Origin: Pseudomonas parakoreensis
GTDB lineage: Bacteria; Pseudomonadota; Gammaproteobacteria; Pseudomonadales; Pseudomonadaceae
Direction of reading: 5' to 3'
DNA length: 64,000 nt
Assembly (NCBI RefSeq): GCF_021602155.1
Contig: NZ_BQHY01000007.1
Location: forward strand, 280,996-344,995
In this document: positions 15,767 to 28,993 of the stretch, piece after piece
How positions within the stretch are numbered: position 1 is the stretch's first letter
How the letters are laid out: each line of letters opens with the position of its first letter
Made by a program: the position numbers and the translations under genes
Notes under the pieces: model-generated
Told to the model about the DNA's origin: nothing
Seen by the model: the letters and a program-made list of their open reading frames with translations, nothing else
Databases searched by the model: none

Positions 15767-18700
15767 ATGACCGACGCGTTCGAACTCCCCAGCACTCTGG
15801 TCCAAGCCCTCCAGCGCCGTGCGGCACACACGCCGGAGCGCCTGGCCCTGCGCTTTCTCGCCGAAACCGAGGAGCAGGGCGTGGTGCTCAGTTACCGCGA
15901 ACTGGATCAACGCGCGCGCACCATTGCTGCCGCATTGCAGGCCCAGGCTGAGTTCGGTGATCGCGCGGTGCTGCTGTTCCCCAGCGGCGCGGATTACGTC
16001 GCGGCGTTTTTCGGTTGCCTGTACGCCGGGGTGATCGCGGTGCCGGCCTATCCGCCGGAGTCCGCCCGTCGTCATCATCAGGAACGCCTGCTGTCGATCA
16101 TTGCCGATGCCGAACCGCGTTTGCTGCTGACCAGCGCCGACCTGCGCGATGCCTTGCAACACATCGAAGGCGCGCCGCCGTTGCTGTGCGTCGATACGCT
16201 CGACAACACGCTGGCCGAGAACTGGATTGAGCCGACCCTGCCGCAGGACCACATCGCCTTCCTGCAATACACCTCCGGCTCCACCGCGTTGCCCAAAGGC
16301 GTGCAGGTCAGCCACGGCAATCTGGTGGCCAACGAGCTGCTGATTCGCCACGGTTTCGGCATCGACGTGAACCCCGACGACGTGATCGTCAGCTGGCTGC
16401 CGCTGTACCACGACATGGGCCTGATCGGCGGATTACTGCAGCCGATTTTCAGCGGCGTGCCGTGCATCCTGATGTCGCCGGCGTACTTCCTCGGTCGCCC
16501 GTTGCGCTGGCTTGAAGCGATCAGCCAATACGGCGGCACCATCAGCGGCGGGCCGGATTTCGCCTATCGTTTGTGCAGCGAGCGGGTCAGCGAATCGGCA
16601 CTGGAACGACTCGACCTGAGCCGCTGGCGCGTGGCCTATACCGGTTCCGAACCGATCCGTCTCGACACCCTCGAGCGCTTCGCCGAGAAGTTCACCCCGT
16701 GCGGCTTCAGCGAAGACAGCTTCATGGCGTCGTATGGTTTGGCCGAAGCGACCCTGTTCGTTGCCGGCACACCGCGTGGCACCGGTATTCCTGCGTTACG
16801 CGTGGACGATCAAGCGCTGGCGCAAAATCGTGCCGAGCCGGGCGACGGCAGCGCGATCATGAGTTGTGGCATCAGCCAGCCTGATCACGCGGTGCTGATT
16901 GCCGACCCGGTCACGCTCAAAGAACGAGCTGACAACTTCGTCGGTGAAGTCTGGGCCGCCGGGCCGAGCATCGCTCACGGCTACTGGCGCAACCCCGAGG
17001 CCAGCGCCAGGACCTTCGTCCAGCACGCCGGTCGCACCTGGCTGCGCACTGGCGATCTGGGCTTCATCCGCGACGGTGAACTGTTCATCACCGGGCGCCT
17101 GAAAGACATGCTGATCGTGCGCGGTCACAACCTTTATCCGCAAGACATCGAGCAAACCGTCGAGCGTGAAGTGGAAGTGGTGCGCAAAGGTCGCGTCGCG
17201 GCATTCGCGGTCACTCAGGGCGGTGAAGAAGGCATTGGCATCGCGGCGGAAATCAGCCGCAGCGTGCAAAAAATCCTGCCGCCCGAAGCGCTGATCAAAG
17301 CCATTCGCCAAGCGGTGGCCGAGGCCTGTCAGGAAGCGCCGAGCGTGGTGGTGCTGCTCAACCCGGGCGCGCTGCCGAAGACGTCCAGCGGCAAGCTGCA
17401 ACGCTCGGCGTGCCGCACGCGTCTGGCCGATGGCAGCCTCGACAGCTACGCGGTGTTCCCGTCCGCCGAGGTGCAAAATACCGAATCGACCCTGGCGGCT
17501 TCCGAGCTGGAAGCCCTGATCGGCAAGCTCTGGGCCGAGCAACTCAATCTCAAACAGGTCAACGCCGACGACCACTTTTTCCTGCTCGGCGGCAACTCGA
17601 TTGCAGCAACTCAAGTGATCGCCAAGGTGCGCGAAGAACTGGGCCTGGAGCTGAACCTGCGTCTGCTGTTCGAGGCGCCGACCCTGTCCGCGTTCGCCGC
17701 TGCCGTGGCGCAACAGCAACAGGACGGCGGCAGCGCCCAAGGCGAAATCACCCCGTTGTCGCGCAGCGAAGCACTGCCGCAATCGTTGGCGCAAAACCGT
17801 CTGTGGATCACCTGGCAACTCGACCCGCACAGCAGCGCCTACAACATTCCCGGTGCCCTGCGTCTGCGTGGCGAGCTGGACGAGGACGCGGTGCGCGCCA
17901 GCTTCCAGCAACTGATCGAACGCCACGAATCGCTGCGCACGCGCTTTTTCGAACGTGACGGTGTGGCGCTGCAACAGGTCGAGGCGGCGCCTGAATTCAA
18001 TCTGCAACTGATTGACCTCAGCGACTTGCCAGTGCACGAGCGTGAAGCCCGCGCGCAACAGATCCGCGAAGACGAAGCGCGCACTCAGTTCGATCTGGAA
18101 AAAGGCCCGCTGCTGTGGGTGACGCTGGTGCGCCTCGACGACGAAGATCACCAGTTGCTGGTGACGCTGCACCACATCATCGCCGACGGCTGGTCGCTGA
18201 ACGTGCTGATCGATGAATTCTCGCGCCTGTACGCTGCGGCATCCCAAGGTCAGCGCGCCGAACTCGCGCCGCTGCCCACCCGATACGCCGACTACGGCAG
18301 CTGGCAGCGCCAATGGCTGGCGCAAGGCGAGGCCGAGCGGCAACTGGCGTACTGGAAAGCCCGGCTGGGCGACGACCATCCGGTGCTGGAACTGGCCACC
18401 GATCGCCCGCGCTCGGCCAAGCAATTGCACAGCGCCGCGCGCCACAGCGTGCGCCTCGGTGTCAGCCTCAGCGATGCGATCAAGCAGACTGCGCAGGCGC
18501 ATCAATCGACGCCATTCATGCTGTTGCTCTCGGCGTTCCAGAGCCTGTTGCACCGCTACAGCGGTCAACGCGATATCCGCATCGGCATCCCCAATGCCAA
18601 CCGCCCGCGCCTGGAAACCCAAGGCCTGATCGGCTTCTTCATCAACACCCAGGTACTGCGTGCCGAGGTTGATTCGCGGCAGTCGTTTATCGAGTTGCTG

Positions 18701-21700
18701 GCGCAGACCCGCGAGGCTGCGCTGGGGGCTCAGGCCCATCAGGATCTGCCGTTCGAACAACTGCTCGAAGCGTTCCCGCAGGCTCGCGAACAGGGACTGT
18801 TTCAGGTCATGTTCAACCACCAGCAACGCGACCTGAGTGCGCTCAAGCGTCTGCCGGGTCTGCTCGCCGAAGAGCTGCCGTGGCACAGCCGCGAAGCCAA
18901 GTTCGACCTGCAACTGCACAGCGAAGAAGATCGCAACGGACGCCTGACCTTGTCCTTCGACTACGCCGATGAACTGTTCGACGCGGCGACCATCGAGCGT
19001 CTGGCCGAACACTTCAGCAACCTGCTGCGCAGTGTGTGCGAACACCCGCAACAGGCAATCGGCGACCTGCAACTGCTGACTCCGTGCGAGCACGAACAGC
19101 AACAAGCGTGGAGCATCGCCCCCTGCACCCCGGCGCGACACTGGCTGCCGGAACTGCTCAACGAACAGGCGCGGCAGACCCCGGAACGCACCGCTTTGGT
19201 GTGGGACGGTGGCAGTCTCGATTTCGCCGAATTGCACGCCCGGGCCAACCGTCTCGCGCACTACCTGCGCGACAAAGGTGTGGGCCCGGATGTGTGCGTG
19301 GCAATCGCTGCTGAGCGTTCGCCGCAACTGCTGATCGGCCTGCTGGCGATCATCAAGGCCGGTGGCGCTTACGTGCCGCTGGATCCGGATTATCCGGCCG
19401 AACGTCTGGCCTATATGCTCAGCGACAGCGGCGTCGAACTGCTGCTGACCCAGACTGCTCTGCTCGAGCGTCTACCGGCCAGTGACGGTGTCAGCGTGAT
19501 CGCCATGGACGCATTGCACCTGGAAAACTGGCCGAGCCAGGCCCCGGGCCTGCACCTGCATGGCGACAACCTCGCCTATGTGATTTACACCTCCGGCTCC
19601 ACCGGCCAGCCGAAAGGCGTGGGCAACACTCACGCGGCGCTGGCCGAACGTCTGCAATGGATGCAGAACACCTATCGCCTGAACGACAGCGACGTGCTGA
19701 TGCAAAAGGCGCCGATCAGTTTCGACGTGTCGGTGTGGGAGTGCTTCTGGCCGCTGATCACTGGCGCGCGTCTGTTGATCGCCGGCCCTGGTGAGCACCG
19801 CGATCCGCATCGTATCGCGCAGCTTGTTCAAGAATATGGTGTGACCACGCTGCACTTTGTGCCGCCGTTGCTTTCGCTGTTTATCGACGAACCGCTGAGC
19901 ACCGAATGCACCAGCCTGCGCCGGGTGTTCTCCGGCGGCGAAGCGCTGCCGGCGGAACTGCGCAACCGCGTGCTGGCGCAACTGCCGGCGGTGCAATTGC
20001 ACAACCGTTATGGCCCGACCGAAACCGCGATCAACGTCACTCACTGGCACTGCACCACGGCCGATGGCGAGCGCTCGCCGATTGGCCGGCCGCTGGGCAA
20101 CGTGATCTGTCGCGTGCTCGACGCCGATCTCAATCCCGTACCGGCCGGTGTGCCGGGTGAACTGTGCATAAGTGGTATCGGTCTGGCCCGTGGTTACCTC
20201 GGTCGTCCGGCGCTGACGGCCGAGCGCTTTGTGATCGATCCACTGGGCGAGCAGGGCGCACGTCTGTATCGCACCGGTGACCGTGCACGCTGGACTGCTG
20301 ATGGCGTGATCGAATACCTCGGCCGTCTCGATCAGCAGGTCAAACTGCGTGGTTTCCGCGTCGAGCCGGAAGAAATCGAAGCGCGCCTGCTGGCTCAAAA
20401 TGGCGTCGCCCAGGCCGTGGTGCTGGTGCGCGAAACCGTGGCCGGCGCGCAACTGATCGGCTACTTCACCGCTGTCGATGCGAGCGAAGATCAGCACGTG
20501 CAGATCGCCCGCCTGAAAACCGCGCTGGCCGCCGAACTACCGGAATACATGGTCCCGGCGCAACTGCTGCGTCTGGACGCAATGCCCCTGAGCCCGAGCG
20601 GCAAGCTCGACCGTCGCGCCTTGCCTGAGCCGCAGTGGCAAGTGCGTGAACACTTCGAACCGGTCACTGAGCTGGAGCAACAGATCGCCGCGATCTGGCG
20701 TGAAGTGCTGGGTCTGCCACGGATCGGTCTGCGCGACGATTTCTTCGCCCTCGGCGGGCACTCGTTGCTGGCCACACAAATCATCTCGCGCAGCCGTCAG
20801 GCCTGTGACGTCGAGTTGCCGCTGCGCGCCTTGTTCGAACACAGCGAACTCGGTGATTTCGCCGAACAGATCCGCCTGATCCAGGCCAGCGGCCAGACCA
20901 ACCAACAGCCGCCGATTGCCAAAGTCGACCGCCGCCAAGCGGTGCCGCTGTCCTATTCGCAACAACGCATGTGGTTCCTCTGGCAGATGGAGCCGGACAG
21001 CCCGGCGTACAACGTCGGCGGCATGGCGCGCCTGCGCGGCGTGTTGCATGTCGAGCATTTCGAGGCGGCGTTGCAGGCGTTGATCCTGCGCCACGAAACC
21101 CTGCGCACCACGTTCCCGAGTGTCGATGGCGTGGCCCGTCAGCAGGTGCATGCCGAGACCGGCGTGCGCATGGGCTGGCAGGATTTCTCGAAATTGCCGG
21201 CTGACCAGCGCGAACAGAAAGTCCAGCAATTGGCCGACGAAGAAGCGCATCTGCCGTTCGACCTGGAAAGCGGCCCGCTGCTGCGCGCCTGCCTGGTCAA
21301 GACCGCCGAGCACGAGCATTACTTTGTCCTGACCCTGCACCACATCGTCACTGAAGGCTGGGCGATGGACATTTTTGCCCGCGAACTCAGCGCGCTGTAC
21401 GAAGCGTTCGTCGATGAGCGCGATTCGCCGCTTGAACCGTTGCCGGTGCAATACCTCGATTACAGCGTGTGGCAGCGCAACTGGCTGGAGTCCGGTGAGC
21501 GTCAGCGCCAGCTCGACTACTGGACCGCGCAACTCGGTCGCGAACATCCGTTGCTGGAACTGCCCGGCGACCGTCCGCGTCCGCCGGTGCAAAGCCATCA
21601 GGGCGAGTTGTTCCGTTTTGATCTCAGTGATGACCTCGCCGCCCGCGTCCGTGCGTTCAATGCGCAAAACGGTCTGACCCTGTTCATGACCATGACCGCT

Positions 21701-24700
21701 GCGCTCGCCACCTTGCTCTACCGCTACAGCGGCCAGACCGACCTGCGCATCGGCGCACCGGTGGCCAACCGGATCCGCCCGGAAAGCGAAGGGCTGATCG
21801 GCGCATTCCTCAACACTCAGGTGCTGCGTTGCCAGCTCGACGGGCAGATGTCGGTGGGTGAGTTGTTCGAGCAAGTGCGCCACACCGTGATCGAGGGCCA
21901 GTCGCATCAGGATCTGCCGTTCGATCATCTGGTCGAAGCGCTGCAACCGCCACGCAGTGCGGCGTACAACCCGTTGTTCCAGGTGATGTGCAACGTGCAG
22001 CGCTGGGAGTTCCAGCAGAGCCGGACGCTCGCCGGGATGACTGTCGAATACCTGGCCAACGATGCACGGGCGACCAAGTTCGACCTCAATCTTGAAGTCA
22101 CCGACCTTGATCATCGCCTCGGCTGCTGCCTGACGTACAGCACCGACCTGTTCGACGAACCGACCATCGCGCGCATGGCCCGGCATTGGCGCAATCTGCT
22201 GGAAGCGTTGATCGCCGATCCGCAACAGCGTCTGAGCCAGTTGCCGCTGCTCGACCCGGCTGAGCAGCAACACCTGCTCGACAGCCTCGGTGTCGAACCG
22301 GGCGAACGGCGTCTCGATCAATGCATCCATCACCTGTTCGCCGAGCAGGCGCTGGCGCGCAAAGACGCCCCGGCGCTGACGTTCGCCGGGCAGACGTTGA
22401 GCTACGCCGAACTCGATGCCCGCGCCAATCGCCTGGCCTGGGCCCTGCGCGAGCGTGGGGTCGGTCCGCAGGTGCGGGTCGGTCTGGCGCTGGAGCGCTC
22501 GCTGGAAATGGTCGTCGGCCTGCTGGCGATTCTCAAGGCTGGTGGCGCTTATGTGCCGCTGGACCCGGAATACCCGCTCGACCGTCTGCGCTACATGATC
22601 GAGGACAGCCGTGTCGGTCTGTTGCTCAGTGATCGGGCGATGTTCAACGCCCTCGGCGTTCTGCCGCCGAGCATGGCGCGCTGGTGCCTGGAAGATGACA
22701 GCGCGGCGCTGGCCGATTACCCGGCCAGCGAGCTGCCATTCATCAGCCTGCCGCAGCATCAGGCTTATCTGATTTACACCTCGGGTTCGACCGGCCAGCC
22801 GAAAGGCGTGGTGGTGTCGCACGGTGAAATCGCCATGCATTGCCAGGCGGTGATCGAGCGTTTCGGCATGCGTCCGGACGACTGCGAACTGCACTTCTAT
22901 TCAATCAACTTCGACGCCGCTACCGAGCGTCTGCTGGTGCCGCTGCTCAGCGGCGCGCACGTGGTGCTGCGGGCGCAAGGGCAGTGGGACGCGGAAGAAA
23001 TCTGCAACTTGATCCGCACCCACCGGATCAATGTGCTCGGTTTCACCCCGAGCTACGGCAGCCAGTTGGCGCAATTCCTCGCCACGCAGAATGAAACCCT
23101 GCCGGTGCGGATGATCATCACCGGCGGCGAAGCGCTGACCGGCGAGCACCTGCAACGGATTCGCGCCGCATTCAAACCGAGCCTGTTCTTCAACGCCTAT
23201 GGCCCGACTGAAACCGTGGTCATGCCGCTGGCCAGTCTGGCGCCGGAAGTGCTGGAAGAGGGCGCCGGCAGCGTGCCGATCGGCAGCGTGATCGGTGACC
23301 GTGTGGCGTACATTCTCGACGCCGATCTGGCACTGGTGCCGCAAGGCGCGACCGGTGAGTTGTTCGTCGGCGGTGCCGGTCTGGCCCAGGGTTATCACGA
23401 CCGTCCGGGCATCAGCGCCGAGCGTTTCGTGGCTGATCCGTTTGCCGCCGATGGCGGACGCATGTACCGCACCGGCGACCTGGTGCGCCAGCGTGCCGAC
23501 GGGCTGGTGGAATATCTGGGGCGGATCGACCATCAGGTGAAAATCCGTGGTTTCCGCATCGAGCTGGGCGAGATCGAAACCCGGCTGCTCGATCACGCTT
23601 CGATCCGCGAAGCGGTAGTGCTGGCGCTGGATGCGCCGAGCGGCAAGCAACTGGTGGGCTACCTCGTCACCGATGTCGCCGAACAAAGTGAAACCCACCA
23701 GGCCGAACTGCGCGAAGCACTGAAGTCACACCTCAAGGCGCAACTGCCGGATTACATGGTGCCGACGCACTTGATCCTGCTGGCGAGCATGCCGCTGACC
23801 GCCAATGGCAAACTCGACCGTCGCGCCTTGCCGGCGCCGGATCCGGAGTTGAACCGTCAGCACTATGTCGCCCCGAGCAATGAGCTGGAGCAAACCCTGG
23901 CACAGATCTGGTGCGAGGTGCTCAACGTCAAACAGGTCGGTCTCAACGACAACTTCTTTGAGCTCGGTGGCGACTCGATCCTGTCGATTCAGGTGGTCAG
24001 CCGGGCGCGGCAGCAGGGCATTCATTTCAGCCCGCGGGATCTGTTCCAGCATCAGACGGTGCAGACCCTGGCCGCCGTCGCCAGCCGCAGCGAGCAAGTC
24101 ACTGCCGAGCAGGGACTGGTGCTCGGTGAGTCGGCCATGACGCCGATTCAGCACTGGTTCTTCGACACTGAAATCCCTGAGCGTCAGCACTGGAACCAGG
24201 CGCTGCTGCTGGAGCCGAGCGTGGCACTGGAACCGCATCGTCTGGAACAGGCGCTGCTGGCGGTGATCGAGCAACACGACGCCCTGCGTCTGCGTTTCAC
24301 CCAGGTCAACGATCAATGGCAGGCCACGCATCAACCGGTGTCCGACGCCGAGGTGTTGTGGCAGGTGCGGGTGGCGGCGATGGACAAGTGCGCAGCCTTG
24401 TTTGCCGATGCCCAGCGCAGTCTCGATCTGCAAAATGGCCCGCTGCTGCGCGCCATGCTGGTCGATGGTCCCGAAGGTCAGCAACGCCTGTTCATTGCGA
24501 TCCATCACCTGGTGGTCGACGGTGTCTCGTGGCGCGTGCTGCTTGACGATCTGCAAACTGTGTATCGCCAGCTCGACGCCGAACAGTCAGTACAACTGCC
24601 GGCGAAAACCAGTGCCTTCAAGGATTGGGCCGCACGTTTGCAGGCCTATGCCGGCAGCGAATCGTTGCGTGAAGAATTGAACTGGTGGCAAATCCAACTG

Positions 24701-27700
24701 GCCGGCCCGAACGCCGAGCTGCCGTGCGAAAACCCGCAGGGCGGACAGCAGAATCATCACGCGCAAACCGTCAGCGTACGCCTGGGTGCCGAGCGTACCC
24801 GACAATTGCTGCAGCAGACGCCGCGCGCCTACCGCACGCAAGTCAACGATCTGCTGTTGACCGCGCTGGCCCGCGTGCTGTGCCGCTGGAGCGGGCAGCC
24901 GTCGGCATTGGTTCAACTGGAAGGCCACGGCCGCGAAACCCTGTTTGACGAGATCGACCTGACTCGCACCGTCGGTTGGTTCACCAGCGCCTATCCAGTG
25001 CGCCTGACTCCGCACAACATCGAAGAAGCGGCCGGGCAGGGCGCTTCGATCAAGGCGATCAAGGAGCAACTGCGCGCGGTGCCGCACAAAGGCCTCGGTT
25101 ATGGCGTGCTGCGTTATCTGGCCGATGACCTCAGCCAGCGCAGCATGGCGGCGTTGCCGAACGCACCGGTGACCTTCAACTACCTCGGCCAGTTCGACCA
25201 GAGTTTCGCCAGCGATGCGCTGTTCCGTCCGCTGGATGAGCTGGTCGGTGCAGCCCACGATCCGCAGGCGCCGCTGCCCAACGAGCTGAGCATCGACAGT
25301 CAGGTGTATGGCGGTGAACTGTTGCTGCGCTGGACCTTCAGTGCCGAGCGTTATGACGCGCAGACCATCAATGACCTGGCCGACGCTTACCTCGGCGAGC
25401 TGCAAAGCCTGATCGAACATTGCCTGCAGGAGGAGGCCGGCGGCCTGACACCGTCGGACTTCCCGCTGGCGAAACTGACCCAGGCGCAACTCGATGCCCT
25501 GCCGGTGCCAGCGGCGCACATCGAAGATGTCTACCCGCTGACGCCGATGCAGGAAGGCATGTTGCTGCACACCTTGCTCGAACCGGGCACCGGTCTGTAC
25601 TACATGCAGGATCGCTACCGCATCAACAGTGAGCTTGATCCCGAGCGTTTCGCCCAGGCCTGGCAAGCGGTGGTCGCCCGTCATGAAGCGTTGCGTGCAT
25701 CGTTCTGCTGGAACGTCGGCGAAGACATGCTGCAAGTGATCCACACCCCGGGGCGCACGCCGATCGAGTACCTGGACTGGTGTGACATTGCCGAGGACGA
25801 GCAAGAACCGAAGCTGCAAGCGCTGCTGAAAAGCGAGCGCGAGGCCGGGTTCGATCTGCTCAATCAGGCACCGTTCCACCTGCGCCTGATCAAGGTTGGC
25901 GCGGCGCGCTACTGGTTCATGATGAGCAACCACCACATCCTCATCGATGCCTGGTGCCGCTCGCTGCTGATGAACGATTTCTTCGAGATCTACACCGCCC
26001 TCGGTGAAGGTCGCGAAGCACAATTGTCGGTGCCGCCGCGTTACCGCGACTACATCGGCTGGCTGCAACGCCAGAGCCTGGTCGAGGCACGTCAGTGGTG
26101 GCAGCAGAACCTGCAAGGTTTCGAACGCACCACGCCGATCCCGAGCGACCGGCCGTTCCTGCGCGAACACGCAGGCGAAAGCGGCGGCATGATTGTTGGT
26201 GACTGCTATACCCGTCTCAACGTTGAAGATGGCGTCCGTCTGCGCGAGCTGGCCCAGACCTATCAACTGACCATCAACACCTTCGCCCAGGCGGCATGGG
26301 CCTTGGTGCTGCGCCGCCTGAGCGGTGATCGCGACGTGCTGTTCGGCGTGACCGTGGCCGGGCGCCCGGTGGAGTTGCCGGAGATGCAACGCACCGTCGG
26401 CCTGTTCATCAACAGCATTGCGCTGCGAGTGCAGATCCCGGCGGACGACCAACGCGCCAGTGTGCGTCAGTGGTTGAGCGGACTGCTCGACAGCAACATG
26501 CAGCTGCGCGAGTACGAATACCTGCCGCTGGTGAACATTCAGGAACAGAGCGAACTGCCGAAAGGCCAGCCGCTGTTCGACAGCCTGTTCGTGTTCGAGA
26601 ACGCCCCGGTGGAAGTCTCGGTGCTGGACCGTGCGCAAAGCCTCAACGCGACGTCGGACTCCGGTCGGACCCACACCAACTTCCCGCTGACGGCGGTGTG
26701 CTATCCGGGCGATGACCTCGGCCTGCACCTGTCTTACGACCAGCGTTACTTCGACCAGTCGACCATCGAACGCATGCTCGGCGAGTTCAAGCGCCTGTTG
26801 CTGGCGCTGGTCGATGGTTTCCATGGCGACATGGCCGACCTGCCGCTGGTGGGCCACGAGGAACAGGACTTCCTGCTGCACGGCTGCAACCAGAGCGCGC
26901 AGGATTATCCGCTGGAGCAAAGCTATGTGGCGCTGTTCGAAGCACAGGTCGCGGCGCATCCGCAGCGCATCGCCGCCACTTGCCTCGATCAGCAACTGAG
27001 CTATGCCGAGCTGAACCAGAATGCCAACCGTCTCGGTCATGCGCTGATTGCAGCCGGGGTACAGATGGATCAACCGGTGGCGTTGCTGGCCGAGCGTAAT
27101 CTCGATCTGCTGGGGATGATCATCGGCAGCTTCAAGGCCGGTGCCGGTTACCTGCCGCTGGATCCGGGTCTGCCGAGCCAGCGTTTGCAGCGGATCATCG
27201 AGCTGAGCCGCACGCCGGTGTTGGTGTGCAGCGAGGCCTGCCGCGAACAGGCGCAGACTTTGCTCGATGAATTCAGCTGCGCCAACCGTCCTCGGCTGTT
27301 GGTCTGGGAAGACGTGCAGGCGCTGGCGACATCGCTGCAGAACCCGGGAATCTACAGTGGCCCGGACAACCTGGCCTACGTGATCTACACCTCGGGTTCG
27401 ACCGGGTTGCCGAAAGGCGTGATGGTCGAGCAGCGCGGCATGCTCAACAACCAGTTGAGCAAGGTGCCGTACCTGCAACTGACGGACGCCGACGTGATCG
27501 CGCAGACCGCCTCGCAAAGCTTCGACATTTCGGTCTGGCAGTTCCTCGCTGCGCCGTTGTTTGGCGCGCGGGTGGACATCGTGCCGAACGTCATCGCCCA
27601 CGATCCGCAAGGCTTGCTGGTGCATGTGCAAGCGCAGGGCATCAGCGTGCTGGAGAGCGTTCCTTCGCTGATTCAGGGCATGCTCGCCTCCGATCGCCTG

Positions 27701-28765
27701 AGCCTCGACGGCCTGCGCTGGATGCTGCCCACCGGTGAAGCGATGCCGCCGGAACTGGCGCATCAGTGGCTGCTGCGTTATCCGGACATCGGTCTGGTCA
27801 ATGCTTACGGCCCGGCGGAATGCTCCGATGACGTGGCGTTCTTCCGCGTCGATCTGGCTTCGACCCGCGGCAGCTATTTGCCGATCGGTACGCCGACCGA
27901 CAACAACTTGCTGTACCTGGTCGATGGCGCGCTGGAACTGGTGCCGCTGGGCGCGGTGGGTGAGTTGTGCGTGGCCGGGACCGGCGTCGGTCGCGGTTAC
28001 GTCAGCGATCCGTTGCGCACCGCGCCGGTGTTTGTGCCGAACCCGTTCGGCGCGCCGGGCGAGCGTCTGTATCGCACCGGTGACCTCGCGCGGCGGCGCA
28101 GTGACGGGGTGCTGGAGTACGTCGGCCGGGTAGACCACCAGGTGAAGATTCGCGGTTACCGCATCGAACTGGGTGAAATCGAAGCGCGTCTGCACGAACA
28201 ACCGGAAGTCCGCGATGCGGCGGTCGGCGTGCAAGAGGGGGCGAACGGCAAGCACTTGGTGGGTTATCTGGTGGCGGCTGATAGCGCGTTGAATTCGGGC
28301 GAACGTCTGGAGCGGATCAAGCAGCGCCTGCGCAGCGAATTGCCGGAGTACATGGTGCCGCTGCACTGGTTGTGGCTCGATCAGCTGCCGCACAACGCCA
28401 ACGGCAAACTCGACCGCAAGGCCTTGCCGGCGCTGGAGATCGGCCAGTTGCAGAGCGAGTATTACCTGGCCCCGCGCAACGAGCTGGAGCAGACCCTGGC
28501 CGACATCTGGGCCGAAGTGCTCAAGGTCGACAAGGTCGGGGTGCGCGACAACTTCTTCGAGCTGGGCGGTCATTCATTGCTGGCCACACAGATCGCCTCG
28601 CGTGTGCAGAAAACCCTGCAACGCGATGTGCCGCTGCGGGCGATGTTCGAGTGCAGCACGGTGCAGGCGTTGGCCGAGTACATCGAGGGTCTGGCGGCCG
28701 GTGACATGACCGAGGACAAGGTGGATCGCTTGAATGATCTGATGGCGGAGCTGGAAGGCTTGTAA
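15767..28765 (+). CDS. pvdL: Pyoverdine chromophore non-ribosomal peptide synthetase PvdL
   Basis: 4332 residues, AAL-T-C-A-T-C-A-T-E-C-A-T without a thioesterase. An acyl-CoA/acyl-AMP ligase (residues 1 to ~580, [11 protein letters not shown] at 168) loads a fatty acid on T1 (Ser611). Module 2: C (HHIIADG at 802), A (from ~1130), T (Ser1666). Module 3: C (HHIVTEG at 1858, Glu replacing the usual Asp), A, T (Ser2737) and an epimerase (HHLVVDG at 2913). Module 4: C (HHILIDA at 3389), A, T (Ser4270). Pocket codes as I align them: A2 DVWHFGRIN, A3 DAEGIGAVM, A4 DIWELTADD; the last is the known diaminobutyrate code. This fits acyl-Glu-D-Tyr-Dab, the precursor of the pyoverdine chromophore. The chain would pass to the side-chain NRPS, which is not in this window. 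AGGAAA precedes the ATG. Confidence 0.97.
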   Translation: MTDAFELPSTLVQALQRRAAHTPERLALRFLAETEEQGVVLSYRELDQRARTIAAALQAQAEFGDRAVLLFPSGADYVAAFFGCLYAGVIAVPAYPPESARRHHQERLLSIIADAEPRLLLTSADLRDALQHIEGAPPLLCVDTLDNTLAENWIEPTLPQDHIAFLQYTSGSTALPKGVQVSHGNLVANELLIRHGFGIDVNPDDVIVSWLPLYHDMGLIGGLLQPIFSGVPCILMSPAYFLGRPLRWLEAISQYGGTISGGPDFAYRLCSERVSESALERLDLSRWRVAYTGSEPIRLDTLERFAEKFTPCGFSEDSFMASYGLAEATLFVAGTPRGTGIPALRVDDQALAQNRAEPGDGSAIMSCGISQPDHAVLIADPVTLKERADNFVGEVWAAGPSIAHGYWRNPEASARTFVQHAGRTWLRTGDLGFIRDGELFITGRLKDMLIVRGHNLYPQDIEQTVEREVEVVRKGRVAAFAVTQGGEEGIGIAAEISRSVQKILPPEALIKAIRQAVAEACQEAPSVVVLLNPGALPKTSSGKLQRSACRTRLADGSLDSYAVFPSAEVQNTESTLAASELEALIGKLWAEQLNLKQVNADDHFFLLGGNSIAATQVIAKVREELGLELNLRLLFEAPTLSAFAAAVAQQQQDGGSAQGEITPLSRSEALPQSLAQNRLWITWQLDPHSSAYNIPGALRLRGELDEDAVRASFQQLIERHESLRTRFFERDGVALQQVEAAPEFNLQLIDLSDLPVHEREARAQQIREDEARTQFDLEKGPLLWVTLVRLDDEDHQLLVTLHHIIADGWSLNVLIDEFSRLYAAASQGQRAELAPLPTRYADYGSWQRQWLAQGEAERQLAYWKARLGDDHPVLELATDRPRSAKQLHSAARHSVRLGVSLSDAIKQTAQAHQSTPFMLLLSAFQSLLHRYSGQRDIRIGIPNANRPRLETQGLIGFFINTQVLRAEVDSRQSFIELLAQTREAALGAQAHQDLPFEQLLEAFPQAREQGLFQVMFNHQQRDLSALKRLPGLLAEELPWHSREAKFDLQLHSEEDRNGRLTLSFDYADELFDAATIERLAEHFSNLLRSVCEHPQQAIGDLQLLTPCEHEQQQAWSIAPCTPARHWLPELLNEQARQTPERTALVWDGGSLDFAELHARANRLAHYLRDKGVGPDVCVAIAAERSPQLLIGLLAIIKAGGAYVPLDPDYPAERLAYMLSDSGVELLLTQTALLERLPASDGVSVIAMDALHLENWPSQAPGLHLHGDNLAYVIYTSGSTGQPKGVGNTHAALAERLQWMQNTYRLNDSDVLMQKAPISFDVSVWECFWPLITGARLLIAGPGEHRDPHRIAQLVQEYGVTTLHFVPPLLSLFIDEPLSTECTSLRRVFSGGEALPAELRNRVLAQLPAVQLHNRYGPTETAINVTHWHCTTADGERSPIGRPLGNVICRVLDADLNPVPAGVPGELCISGIGLARGYLGRPALTAERFVIDPLGEQGARLYRTGDRARWTADGVIEYLGRLDQQVKLRGFRVEPEEIEARLLAQNGVAQAVVLVRETVAGAQLIGYFTAVDASEDQHVQIARLKTALAAELPEYMVPAQLLRLDAMPLSPSGKLDRRALPEPQWQVREHFEPVTELEQQIAAIWREVLGLPRIGLRDDFFALGGHSLLATQIISRSRQACDVELPLRALFEHSELGDFAEQIRLIQASGQTNQQPPIAKVDRRQAVPLSYSQQRMWFLWQMEPDSPAYNVGGMARLRGVLHVEHFEAALQALILRHETLRTTFPSVDGVARQQVHAETGVRMGWQDFSKLPADQREQKVQQLADEEAHLPFDLESGPLLRACLVKTAEHEHYFVLTLHHIVTEGWAMDIFARELSALYEAFVDERDSPLEPLPVQYLDYSVWQRNWLESGERQRQLDYWTAQLGREHPLLELPGDRPRPPVQSHQGELFRFDLSDDLAARVRAFNAQNGLTLFMTMTAALATLLYRYSGQTDLRIGAPVANRIRPESEGLIGAFLNTQVLRCQLDGQMSVGELFEQVRHTVIEGQSHQDLPFDHLVEALQPPRSAAYNPLFQVMCNVQRWEFQQSRTLAGMTVEYLANDARATKFDLNLEVTDLDHRLGCCLTYSTDLFDEPTIARMARHWRNLLEALIADPQQRLSQLPLLDPAEQQHLLDSLGVEPGERRLDQCIHHLFAEQALARKDAPALTFAGQTLSYAELDARANRLAWALRERGVGPQVRVGLALERSLEMVVGLLAILKAGGAYVPLDPEYPLDRLRYMIEDSRVGLLLSDRAMFNALGVLPPSMARWCLEDDSAALADYPASELPFISLPQHQAYLIYTSGSTGQPKGVVVSHGEIAMHCQAVIERFGMRPDDCELHFYSINFDAATERLLVPLLSGAHVVLRAQGQWDAEEICNLIRTHRINVLGFTPSYGSQLAQFLATQNETLPVRMIITGGEALTGEHLQRIRAAFKPSLFFNAYGPTETVVMPLASLAPEVLEEGAGSVPIGSVIGDRVAYILDADLALVPQGATGELFVGGAGLAQGYHDRPGISAERFVADPFAADGGRMYRTGDLVRQRADGLVEYLGRIDHQVKIRGFRIELGEIETRLLDHASIREAVVLALDAPSGKQLVGYLVTDVAEQSETHQAELREALKSHLKAQLPDYMVPTHLILLASMPLTANGKLDRRALPAPDPELNRQHYVAPSNELEQTLAQIWCEVLNVKQVGLNDNFFELGGDSILSIQVVSRARQQGIHFSPRDLFQHQTVQTLAAVASRSEQVTAEQGLVLGESAMTPIQHWFFDTEIPERQHWNQALLLEPSVALEPHRLEQALLAVIEQHDALRLRFTQVNDQWQATHQPVSDAEVLWQVRVAAMDKCAALFADAQRSLDLQNGPLLRAMLVDGPEGQQRLFIAIHHLVVDGVSWRVLLDDLQTVYRQLDAEQSVQLPAKTSAFKDWAARLQAYAGSESLREELNWWQIQLAGPNAELPCENPQGGQQNHHAQTVSVRLGAERTRQLLQQTPRAYRTQVNDLLLTALARVLCRWSGQPSALVQLEGHGRETLFDEIDLTRTVGWFTSAYPVRLTPHNIEEAAGQGASIKAIKEQLRAVPHKGLGYGVLRYLADDLSQRSMAALPNAPVTFNYLGQFDQSFASDALFRPLDELVGAAHDPQAPLPNELSIDSQVYGGELLLRWTFSAERYDAQTINDLADAYLGELQSLIEHCLQEEAGGLTPSDFPLAKLTQAQLDALPVPAAHIEDVYPLTPMQEGMLLHTLLEPGTGLYYMQDRYRINSELDPERFAQAWQAVVARHEALRASFCWNVGEDMLQVIHTPGRTPIEYLDWCDIAEDEQEPKLQALLKSEREAGFDLLNQAPFHLRLIKVGAARYWFMMSNHHILIDAWCRSLLMNDFFEIYTALGEGREAQLSVPPRYRDYIGWLQRQSLVEARQWWQQNLQGFERTTPIPSDRPFLREHAGESGGMIVGDCYTRLNVEDGVRLRELAQTYQLTINTFAQAAWALVLRRLSGDRDVLFGVTVAGRPVELPEMQRTVGLFINSIALRVQIPADDQRASVRQWLSGLLDSNMQLREYEYLPLVNIQEQSELPKGQPLFDSLFVFENAPVEVSVLDRAQSLNATSDSGRTHTNFPLTAVCYPGDDLGLHLSYDQRYFDQSTIERMLGEFKRLLLALVDGFHGDMADLPLVGHEEQDFLLHGCNQSAQDYPLEQSYVALFEAQVAAHPQRIAATCLDQQLSYAELNQNANRLGHALIAAGVQMDQPVALLAERNLDLLGMIIGSFKAGAGYLPLDPGLPSQRLQRIIELSRTPVLVCSEACREQAQTLLDEFSCANRPRLLVWEDVQALATSLQNPGIYSGPDNLAYVIYTSGSTGLPKGVMVEQRGMLNNQLSKVPYLQLTDADVIAQTASQSFDISVWQFLAAPLFGARVDIVPNVIAHDPQGLLVHVQAQGISVLESVPSLIQGMLASDRLSLDGLRWMLPTGEAMPPELAHQWLLRYPDIGLVNAYGPAECSDDVAFFRVDLASTRGSYLPIGTPTDNNLLYLVDGALELVPLGAVGELCVAGTGVGRGYVSDPLRTAPVFVPNPFGAPGERLYRTGDLARRRSDGVLEYVGRVDHQVKIRGYRIELGEIEARLHEQPEVRDAAVGVQEGANGKHLVGYLVAADSALNSGERLERIKQRLRSELPEYMVPLHWLWLDQLPHNANGKLDRKALPALEIGQLQSEYYLAPRNELEQTLADIWAEVLKVDKVGVRDNFFELGGHSLLATQIASRVQKTLQRDVPLRAMFECSTVQALAEYIEGLAAGDMTEDKVDRLNDLMAELEGL

Positions 28766-28785
28766 TCTTCAGCGCCTGTTCCGGC

Positions 28786-28880
28786 CCCATCGCTGGCAAG
28801 CCAGCTCCCACAAGTTTCATGGTGAACACATGATTTGTGTACACATTCGATCACTGTGGGAGCTGGCTTGTCAGCGATGG
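28786..28880. repeat. REP doublet (REPIN), GGAGCTGGCTTGCCAGCGATG family
   Basis: Arms CATCGCTGGCAAGCCAGCTC and the near reverse complement with one change (TTGTCAGC) flank a 40-base loop rich in TGTGTACACA-like sequence. It lies 20 bases after pvdL. Confidence 0.88.
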
Positions 28881-28944
28881 CGTCAGTGCATTCAACACCG
28901 ATAAACCGGCATATTCACGTACATATCCAGGGTTGACGATCAAC

Positions 28945-28976
28945 AACCGGCAGCTCAGTCTGCCGGTTCTCTTTTT
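28945..28976 (+). terminator. Rho-independent terminator
   Basis: A nine-base stem AACCGGCAG/CTGCCGGTT with a six-base loop, followed by TCTCTTTTT. It lies 180 bases after pvdL and 18 bases before the hydrolase start, so it separates the two or attenuates read-through. Confidence 0.82.
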
Positions 28977-28993
28977 CATCGCGGGGGTGGTCG

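Noticed and set aside
24587-28573. 1328-codon open frame antisense to pvdL (and another of 843 codons at 16796-19327)
   Set aside because: They mirror the codon pattern of a GC-rich NRPS gene, have low-complexity Arg/His/Gln-rich translations and no ribosome binding site or family.
28902-28920. TAAAC...CGT before the alpha/beta hydrolase as a PvdS box
   Set aside because: The spacer is 11 bases instead of 16 and the first element has a mismatch.
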